Shown here piece by piece: positions 23,501-29,988 of a stretch of 29,988 nucleotides of DNA (position 1 is its first letter; each line of letters opens with the position of its first letter). The translations under genes and the position numbers were made by a program. The stretch is from positions 137,015-167,002 of the forward strand of contig CAAAJI010000070.1 of the NCBI GenBank assembly GCA_900642245.1. Reading direction: 5' to 3'. The notes below the pieces were generated by a model. It worked only from the letters and a program-made list of their open reading frames with translations. It made no database searches and was not told the origin of the DNA. Origin of the DNA: Fragilaria radians (taxonomy: Eukaryota; Bacillariophyta; Fragilariophyceae; Fragilariales; Fragilariaceae).

Positions 23501-26155
23501 TCGAGCAATTTCGTCCATACCGTCATTTCTAAAAGTCTCGGGCGGATAAAAGCTAGTAAGCACATAGTGAGAGTTATCAGGAAGAACAGGAAGCTTTACA
23601 GAGCATATCAAGCCACTGCAGCTCCAAGCAAGAGTTGAAAACTCGCCACCACTTGCTTCCCAATCATTACCTGCATAAGAACGAGCCATGGGCTTAATTC
23701 GTTGATTTTCAGAAGAGAATTGGTGTAACGTACAGAGACTCTGACTGGAGACAGGAATTGAAAATGCAACTAATCCATTTGAAGTAAAATTGATTGAACT
23801 CTGAGGCATAGGACAGTTGAATAACGTCGCGAAATCACTATTTGGAGGTGCCGTAGGTGAAGATGTCAAAATTGGACTTTCAGTCGGCCCGGAGCGAGTA
23901 AACTCGTGCGTTGGGCGTGGAGTCGGCTGAGAACTTGGAGGTGAAGTCAGAGTGGATGTGGGAACAGGAGAAGGCGCACCAGTTGGCAATACCGTAGGAC
24001 TTTGTGTTGGTAAAGAAGTTGGACTTTCACTAGGAGGAAGAGTAGGTGATGAAGTGGGATCTTGACTAAGTTGTAGGGTAGGCCTCGCTGTGGGTTGTGA
24101 TGTAGGACTTTCACTTTCGGGAAGAGTGGGACTCACTGTGGGTTGTGATGTAGGGCTTTCAATTTGGGGAAGAGTGGGACTCTCTGTGGGTTGTGATGTA
24201 GGACTTTCACTTTGAGGAAGAGTGGGTGAGGTTGTGGGACTCTCGTTGGGCTGAAGCGTAGGGTGTTCACTTGGAGGTAGAGTGGGCGATATTGTGGGAA
24301 TCTCAGTAGGTTGTAAGGTGGGATGTTCCGTGGGTTGAATGGTGGGATTTTCGGTGGGCTGCAAAGTGAGCTGTTCAGTGGGTATTGAAGTAGGAATTTC
24401 TGTTGGCTGTAAGGTGGGATTCACCGTTGGCTGCAAAGTGGGATTTTCAGTGGGTTGTAATGTGTGCATCATTGGGCTATCGTTCGGAGGCAAAGTTGGC
24501 GAAACAGTAGGATTTTCTGTTGGCTGTAGCGTAGAGTCGTTGCTTGGGGGGATGGGAGCATAAGTGGGACTCTCTGTCTGTTGCAGCATTGGAATTTCAC
24601 TTGTTGGAGAAGAAGTAGGCGCCTCTGTAGGCGTAAGCGTTGGAGCGTTACTTGGTGGAGAAGTGGGGGGTAGAGTTGGCGTATCAGTTGGCTGTATTGT
24701 CGGACTCGCGCTCGGCGGAAGAGTGGGTGAAAGTGTTGGCGAAGAAGTTGGCAGTGATGTAGGACTGCTACTTGGTGGAGAAGTGGGTGAAAGTGTCGGC
24801 GAAGAAGTTGGATGTGACGTAGGACTTGTGCTTGGCTGAGAAGTGGGTGAAAGTGTAGGCATATAAGTTGGCTGTGATGTAGGACTGCTACTTGGTGGAG
24901 AAGTGGGTGAGAGTGTCGGCGAAGAAGTTGGCTGTAATGTAGGACTTGCGCTTGGTGGATAAGTGGGTGGAAGTGTTACTGAGGACACTGGCTGTAATAT
25001 GGGATTTTTGATTGGTTGAGATGTTGGCGGGAGTGTCGATAAATTCGTTGGCTGTAATGTAGGACTTTTGCTTGGTGGAGACGTGGGTGGGAGTGTCGGA
25101 ATAGTATTTGGCTTTACAGTAGGACTCTTGCTTAGTGGAAACGTGGGTGGGAGTGTCGGCAAAGTATTTGGTTTTATAGTAGGACTCTTGCTTGGTGGAG
25201 ATGTGGGTGAGAGTGTGGGAATAGTATTTGACTTTACAGTAGGATTTTTGCTTGGTGGAGATGTGGGAGGGAGTGTCGGCAAAGTATTTGGTTTTATAGT
25301 AGGACTCTTGCTTGGCAGAGTGGTGGATGGTTTTGTCGGTGAGGCATCTGGCTTTACTGTAGGACTCTCACTTGGGGAAGAATTGGGGGTCTCAGTTGCC
25401 TTTAATGTAGGACTTTCGCTCGAGGGAGACGTAGGCGAAAGAGTGATGGGGTTTGGGGTTGGATTTTCGCTAAGAGTGACGGTGGGAGAAGGAATCGGAT
25501 TCGCTGTAGGCTGTGGAAGCGTCGGACTCTCACTTTTAGGACTAAGCGAAGGTTCGAAAGAAGGGCTTTTACTGGTGCTCGATGTCGGCACGAGAAACGG
25601 AATCGAGGTTGGAGGCCCTGTAGGACTTTTTGTAGGCTTAACAAATGGGGTTTCCGTAGGAATAATAGTAGGAGATTCTGTTGGTCTTTTCGAAGGTTTT
25701 GGAGTTTTTTTCTTTGTTGGAGAATCAGTTGGATTTGGTGTTGGTTTCAACGAAGGGCCTGCAACGGCCTTTTCTGTGGGATTTCTTGTCGGTTTCAGCA
25801 AATCAGTCGATAATGTTGATGTGGGGACTTTGGTAGGAGTCTTTGTGGGGACTTTGGTAGGAGTCTTTGTGGGGACTTTGGTAGGTATCTTTGTGGGGAC
25901 TTTGGTAGGAGTCTTTGTGGGGACTTTGGTAGGAATCTTTGTAGGTATCAATATCGCCGTGGGGACTCTTGTTGAATTGATGAGAGCATTTGACGGTTTT
26001 GTTGTGGGAATGTTGGCGACTGGAGTCGCAGGAGAAACTACTGGTTTCTTGGTGGGTTTCGAAGTAGGACTTGGAGGATTACTCTGAGCATTCGTCCTCA
26101 GTTTACTTTGCGAGATACTTACAATTATCAGTATGCAAGCCTTACATGATCTCAT
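17562..26155 (-). CDS. gene C: secreted long-PT-stalk DUF1800-DUF1501 fusion protein
   Basis: Minus-strand exons 26155-23124, 23019-22665, 22576-20516 and 20447-17562 join to 2777 residues. The introns of 104, 88 and 68 nt lie at the positions and phases of A and B. The internal exons (355 and 2061 nt) equal those of B, and the last exon (2886 nt) equals that of A. A signal peptide (CKACILIIVSIS, likely cut after TNAQ) leads into a stalk of about 750 residues, three times longer than in A or B. It is built of 24-, 48- and 60-nt tandem repeats. Then follow the Cys domain, DUF1800 (IARFLEQATFG, DQLRQRVAWALSQI, DENFAREIMQLFTIG) and DUF1501. The last has FLDGGMDSF (D2367), SWDHH (about 2632), SEFSRT (about 2675) and SDHGWGG (about 2689), the copy closest to the usual family pattern. 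In several exon 4 stretches C resembles B more than A (HNDTKTFFR, HQAQDETDA). No frame break is seen. The protein is probably secreted. Confidence 0.88.
24090..24233 (-). repeat. 48-nt tandem repeat in the stalk of gene C, 3 copies
   Basis: Three units start at 24090, 24138 and 24186, each opening on the plus strand with GTGGGTTGTGATGTAGG. Each encodes 16 stalk residues containing SPTSQPT. The copies differ at only a few bases, mostly at their downstream ends. Confidence 0.85.
24661..25320 (-). repeat. 60-nt tandem repeat in the stalk of gene C, 11 copies
   Basis: Eleven units follow each other in an exact 60-nt register with no indels. Each encodes a 20-residue module of the type S-x-SPT-x4-PT-x2-PT-x-PP. 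In the last four units (25081-25320) alternate copies resemble each other more than neighbours do. Units starting 25141 and 25261 differ at about four bases, while 25081 and 25201 share GAATAGTATTTG. This is a 120-nt higher-order repeat. Confidence 0.92.
25821..25940 (-). repeat. 24-nt tandem repeat in the stalk of gene C, 5 copies
   Basis: Five consecutive 24-nt units, each starting GTGGGGACTTTGGTAGG on the plus strand, encode alternating KVPTK and TPTK or IPTK steps. This part of the stalk, close to the signal peptide, is rich in Lys, unlike the Ser-rich remainder. The copies are identical except near the base pair of GAGTC, TATC and AATC variants. Confidence 0.95.
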
Positions 26156-27187
26156 CGTTGTTTATCTGTTTATTAATTGCTTCAGGTTGTGCTATGTCCA
26201 TTCTTCTGGAAAAGACCCCCCCCAAAAAACAAGTACGTTGGGTGTGATTGAAGATAAATTCCGGTCTTTCTGTTCGTGAAATGGAATCCTCTCGAACTTG
26301 AAAACAAAAAGAGATGCTTCGTTGATATCCTTCGGTACTCGATATTGTAGATGTCATTTCAGTCGCGAAATTGTCGAAATGTCAACACTTCTCGAATGTA
26401 TGGGTCATTAAGATTGCTTAAGTTTGAATAGTCATTATTAATCGTGAGAACAAAAGCGGTCATGCATGATATAACAGGACTGGCACGAACATGTTGTGAA
26501 ATTCCGAATGACCTTTGGCTTTCTTGTTCATCCATTCTGCCTCATCCTTCATCGTATTTCGTTAGAAAGAAAGAAAGAATAGCAATTATTGTCAGTCAGG
26601 CTCAGCATGTGGCTATTTCTGAAGCAGTCTATTTGTATTAGAGGTTATCACATATGTTTGTTACACATTAATGAGAAGACAAAGTTGCACTTTCATTATA
26701 CCCTAGAATTAGATACAGGAAAAATCATGTAAACTATTGGCAAAGAGGTCATTTTAGCTCAGTTTGAACCATATTTATGGCTAAAGCAAGCCTAGCTTGA
26801 AGGTGCATTGATGGTAATATATGTTTATAACTTTCAAGAAGTCATCCAGGGATTGAAATTTTTCCATTTTTTCAAGCAATGAGGATAACTTGACTAAATT
26901 TCTAAGCTAGATGATTGTTCAAGGAAGTCAGAGGCTTGGATACTGCAACCCTCTGGTAACCCATAATGCCTAATCAAATTTGAATCAGTGATTTTGTCAT
27001 AAACTTGTTGGGTGTTTCAATCAGTTTGAGGTCAAAGGATCAGAAGGGAATCACTTTGTCAAGCATTAAAATTGAGTATTTTGTAATATTAGAGGCAACG
27101 AAAGAGATTAAATTTGTTTACTATCTTGGGGTATAACTAGAAGTCATTCTTGACTCATAGACTGATTATTCTATTTTTTTTAACATT

Positions 27188-27305
27188 ATTTTCTATTTCT
27201 TTATCTTAAAGCATTTTGCTTGAATCTATGGGCTTTGAAACCTCTGTCTCAATTTTTTCACGTTATGTTCTATTTCTTGATCTTAAAGTTTTTTTACTTG
27301 AATCG
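27188..27305. repeat. imperfect direct duplication, period about 77 nt
   Basis: TTCTATTTCTTTATCTTAAAG at 27191 recurs as TTCTATTTCTTGATCTTAAAG at 27268. Both are followed by T-rich sequence and CTTGAATC. Beyond that the copies diverge. It lies in the 3' flank of gene D. Confidence 0.65.
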
Positions 27306-27310
27306 TACAT

Positions 27311-27316
27311 TTTATT
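27311..27316 (-). promoter_or_regulatory. candidate polyadenylation signal of gene D
   Basis: AATAAA on the minus strand lies about 47 nt past the gene D stop codon. Sequence and spacing both fit a polyadenylation signal, making it the best such candidate in the window. Confidence 0.35.
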
Positions 27317-27362
27317 GAAAATTCTATAGTACTTTGTGTTGGGGCTTTAACCTCTTGGGAAT

Positions 27363-29988
27363 CTAGTTTTTATCCGAACATTGTTCTAAAATGGAGTCCT
27401 TCCATTTAGCTGCCCAAATGGGAAGATCAGTTTCTAATTTCAAGACATCAAACTGGTTTGCATCTGTATTTGCTGTCAATGGTAAGGTTGTAGTCCTCTT
27501 TTTCTTTGTTGCCTTACTCAGGAATCGAAATGTGATATCATATCGAAAGGCAAAAAGATAAATGGAATGCCCTCCTTGTAATAACTGAGCATTATTGAAA
27601 GAATTCAATATTCCTTTCTGTCCATCTCGACATATTCGACAGGATTCTATGATACGTTTCATATTGATAGAACCATCAACATGTATACTCTTGTTGTTTT
27701 CGGAAGCACTGGTACCTTCATCTTCAATCAACTCTTTTGATTGGATGCTTGAATCACTTAACTGTGATAAAACATTATCCAATGTCACACAATCTGATAC
27801 TTTTGTGCCGGTACGGCCTCCATACAAAATATCACCTACTATGGGATATCCCAATGCCATCAAGTGAACTCGTAATTGATGAGCACGTCCTGTGATAGGG
27901 AAACAAAGCACTAAACTGCTATCTTCTTCCTCAAGGTATTGCACAAATCGAAATCGACTTTTGGATTCCTTTCCAGCAAAAGTAGCAGTAGCCGTTGTTG
28001 TTGTTGAGCATATGGTTCTCTTCCCCGATGAAGCATCTTCCACTCCAATGGCAGCATTCACTATAATATCCGTGGATCCAATTTGTTTGCTATCAATAAA
28101 TGTCATTTCTATTTGGGAAGGACACTTCATGGCTGGAGAGCTTGATGATGGGAACCGTCCATGGACTTTGGCAATATATACTTTTTGAACACTTTTTGTC
28201 GAGTCTGACATTTTCCCTTGAATTATCCGTGCAACATTGGCATCTGAGGCGCAGATTGTCAATCCACTCGTGGCACGATCTAAACGATGACAAGGATAGA
28301 TACTTTCTAGGCCCTCATGCGCCTTTACAATCATGGTTAAGGAATTTGCCATATAAGGTCCTGTTGGGTGAGTGGGCAAGGTCGCAGGTTTATCGCAAAC
28401 CAGGATTGTTGAATTTTGTGGGAGTTTGTATTCTGTAATTACAGAATCTGGAAGCGGAATCCGTTTCACCATTATCACGGGAGGTATTATGACTGGAGGT
28501 TCATGCCAATGAACATACCGTTGAATGACATCCATATTTTTGAGTTTCCTATCCTCGTCATTGTGTGAAAGAATTGGAATATCATTCACGTGAAGGAGCC
28601 CATAATTCAAGATATTGTCCAAATCATTCGCAACATCGACAAATTCTTCTTGAATAATTTTAATGACTGATTTTCCACACCATCTTCCCTTAACATTGGT
28701 CTCGATACATCGCACATAAGGAGGGAGGATTCGAATGCCCGTTGTGTCATTACGATGTTGAGAGGCTACAAAGTGCCCATTGGAAAGTCCAAGTTGTTGA
28801 ATATCAAGTTCTCGTTGAGTCCGTTGTCGTTGTTTGGAGATACGTTGTCCTGCATGAATACGTCCTTGACGACAAGATTTCAAGGACGTTATTGCGGTTG
28901 ATGTTGTACTGGGTAAGGATGTAACTTTTGTAGTCAGATCTGGATTCGAGGGAGCCATCTCATGACTCATTTCCAATCGCTGCTTTCGTTGAAGTCCATG
29001 AAATCCCCAACAAGATCCTGAACAATTTGAGTCACCGCAACTTCGGCAAGATGAAAATTCGGATTTTGGATTTGAACCTATATCCCTAGCATGATGATGT
29101 TCATCATTTTTATCCAACATGTGAGATTGTATCTTGTCGCATTGTTTGATGATTGTTTTACGTCTTTGCTTGAAAGATTTACCAACCGCTATATCGTTCA
29201 GATATTGTTCAAGCTGATGAAGCTGCCTTTGCAATTCAGATGTAGAAAAGGAATTGAGGTTTTGGAAGTAACATGTTCGCAAATGAAAATGTTTACGGCA
29301 ATGGAATTCAGGTATAGTCCGACATGATGGACATACGAGGCACGGTTCTCGACAAACAGTACAGATATGATTGGGAAGGAATGTATCGTAGGGGTTGGAG
29401 CAGTAAAGGCATTGACCCACGATATTTGATTGTTGTTGTTCTTCTTCATTTCTTTCCTTTGATTGTTGTTCTTGAGACAATCGTCCGTCAAAGACAAAGT
29501 TTTTTCCTTTCCACAAAGAATTATCATTTGGAAATTCATCTAAATATTTATGAATCCCACCCTTCAAATGATAGACACCTTGGACATTGGGGACAGTATT
29601 CCGTACATATGCCGAGGCCTTTTCACATCGAATACCACCTGTACAATACATATACACATTCTTGTTTTGGAGGGATGCAACATTATCTCGAACCCATTGG
29701 GGAAATTGGTTGAAGGTTGTAGTACCGGGATCGATGGCGTTGGAGAAGTGCCCTATTTGACATTCCTTGGTATTTCGACAATCCAGAAGTATAGCGGACG
29801 ACATAGACGTAGATGATATGTCATCGGAATGCTGCATTGTAATTAATGCTTGATGCCATTGTTGGGGAGTTAGATATCCCCGAGATGTTTGTTCAATGGG
29901 AATATCCGATAAGAGACCACCGGTCGAAATTAACTCACGAACCATCTTGACTCTTAAATCAGGAAAGATTTGTACAGATGGTTGATTT
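27363..29988 (-). CDS. gene D (5'-partial): TrhO-like rhodanese fused to RluA-type pseudouridine synthase
   Basis: The frame runs from the window edge to a TAG at 27365-27363. The first ATG in the window (29945) is probably internal. The frame stays open upstream, and its codons read FPDLRVK, matching the end of the N-terminal domain of TrhO/YceA proteins. Numbering from that Met, the rhodanese part has DCRN (55-58), IGHF, the active-site loop CTGGIRCEK (101-109; C101 catalytic by family), GGIHKYL and FVFDGRL. A Cys cluster (about 179-225) follows, as in that family, then a Ser/Thr-rich and partly helical linker (about 226-400). The RluA part has an S4-like segment (KGRWCG near 419, then HWHEPPV near 479), HRLDRATSGL (553-562; D556 catalytic by family) and GRAHQLRVHL (686-695), then GDILYGG. 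The TrhO family hydroxylates tRNA U34. Eukaryotic RluA enzymes of the Rib2/Pus9 type, which carry a HEPPV motif, make tRNA pseudouridine 32. A joint role in the anticodon loop is inferred. Cell location cannot be told without the N-terminus. Confidence 0.9.
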   Translation of the reverse strand, partial: NQPSVQIFPDLRVKMVRELISTGGLLSDIPIEQTSRGYLTPQQWHQALITMQHSDDISSTSMSSAILLDCRNTKECQIGHFSNAIDPGTTTFNQFPQWVRDNVASLQNKNVYMYCTGGIRCEKASAYVRNTVPNVQGVYHLKGGIHKYLDEFPNDNSLWKGKNFVFDGRLSQEQQSKERNEEEQQQSNIVGQCLYCSNPYDTFLPNHICTVCREPCLVCPSCRTIPEFHCRKHFHLRTCYFQNLNSFSTSELQRQLHQLEQYLNDIAVGKSFKQRRKTIIKQCDKIQSHMLDKNDEHHHARDIGSNPKSEFSSCRSCGDSNCSGSCWGFHGLQRKQRLEMSHEMAPSNPDLTTKVTSLPSTTSTAITSLKSCRQGRIHAGQRISKQRQRTQRELDIQQLGLSNGHFVASQHRNDTTGIRILPPYVRCIETNVKGRWCGKSVIKIIQEEFVDVANDLDNILNYGLLHVNDIPILSHNDEDRKLKNMDVIQRYVHWHEPPVIIPPVIMVKRIPLPDSVITEYKLPQNSTILVCDKPATLPTHPTGPYMANSLTMIVKAHEGLESIYPCHRLDRATSGLTICASDANVARIIQGKMSDSTKSVQKVYIAKVHGRFPSSSSPAMKCPSQIEMTFIDSKQIGSTDIIVNAAIGVEDASSGKRTICSTTTTATATFAGKESKSRFRFVQYLEEEDSSLVLCFPITGRAHQLRVHLMALGYPIVGDILYGGRTGTKVSDCVTLDNVLSQLSDSSIQSKELIEDEGTSASENNKSIHVDGSINMKRIIESCRICRDGQKGILNSFNNAQLLQGGHSIYLFAFRYDITFRFLSKATKKKRTTTLPLTANTDANQFDVLKLETDLPIWAAKWKDSILEQCSDKN

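Larger units (their letters stand above)
26156..27362. other. intergenic region between genes C and D
   Basis: This stretch should hold the promoter of gene C and the 3' end of gene D, both on the minus strand. I see no gene and no RNA. Notable items are a run of eight C followed by six A (26216-26229), a small 77-nt-period duplication (27188-27305) and an AATAAA downstream of gene D. Confidence 0.5.

Noticed and set aside
24661..25320. Regularly spaced repeats as a possible CRISPR array
   Set aside because: The units are contiguous, in-frame coding repeats without unique spacers, in a eukaryotic gene.
25068..26087. 339-residue plus-strand Gly/Val-rich frame opposite the stalk of gene C, and shorter ones at 24339-24839
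   Set aside because: Same antisense shadow of the PT repeats. The sense strand has the signal peptide, introns and conserved domains.
26142..26357. 71-codon minus-strand frame overlapping the start codon of gene C as a regulatory upstream ORF
   Set aside because: The transcript start of gene C is unknown and the frame shows no sign of conservation, so it cannot be told from chance.
27363..29945. ATG at 29945 as the true start of gene D
   Set aside because: The frame continues upstream to the window edge with residues typical of the family, so this Met is most likely internal.

Overview
The window looks like nuclear DNA of a eukaryotic alga, most likely a diatom or another stramenopile. It is AT-rich. 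It carries intron-containing genes with short introns (59-104 nt), very long secreted proteins with Pro/Thr-rich (PT) repeat stalks, and the relic of a Ty1/copia retrotransposon. The assignment rests on these traits, not on a marker gene.

Most of the window (775-26155) is a locus of three paralogous giant genes: A (+, 775-7732), B (+, 9115-16180) and C (-, 17562-26155). Each encodes a signal peptide, a PT-rich stalk, a conserved Cys-containing domain of about 95 residues, a DUF1800 domain swollen by large insertions, and a C-terminal DUF1501 domain (alkaline-phosphatase-like superfamily). In bacteria DUF1800 and DUF1501 are usually two neighbouring genes; here they form one chain of 2244, 2284 and 2777 residues. 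Every gene has four exons, with introns at the same places and phases (2, 0, 0), and internal exons of the same or nearly the same length. They therefore descend from one intron-bearing ancestor by duplication, and C was inverted. The stalks differ strongly: about 220 residues in A (with near-perfect 60-nt tandem repeats), about 250 degenerate residues in B, and about 750 in C (24-, 48- and 60-nt tandem repeats).

Between the convergent genes B and C lies a broken copia RNase H remnant on the minus strand (about 16619-17035). The other gene-free stretches are 1-774, 7733-9114 and 26156-27362. They hold only small imperfect duplications, hairpins and candidate polyadenylation hexamers.

The right end (27363 to the window edge, minus strand) is gene D. 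It fuses a TrhO/YceA-type rhodanese (tRNA U34 hydroxylase family) to a RluA-type pseudouridine synthase with Rib2/Pus9-like features. Its reading frame stays open to the window edge, so its N-terminus lies outside. The two halves belong to families known to modify positions 34 and 32 of tRNA, which suggests a bifunctional anticodon-loop enzyme. The most notable content is thus the triplicated DUF1800-DUF1501 fusion with rapidly changing stalks, followed by this RNA-modification fusion.
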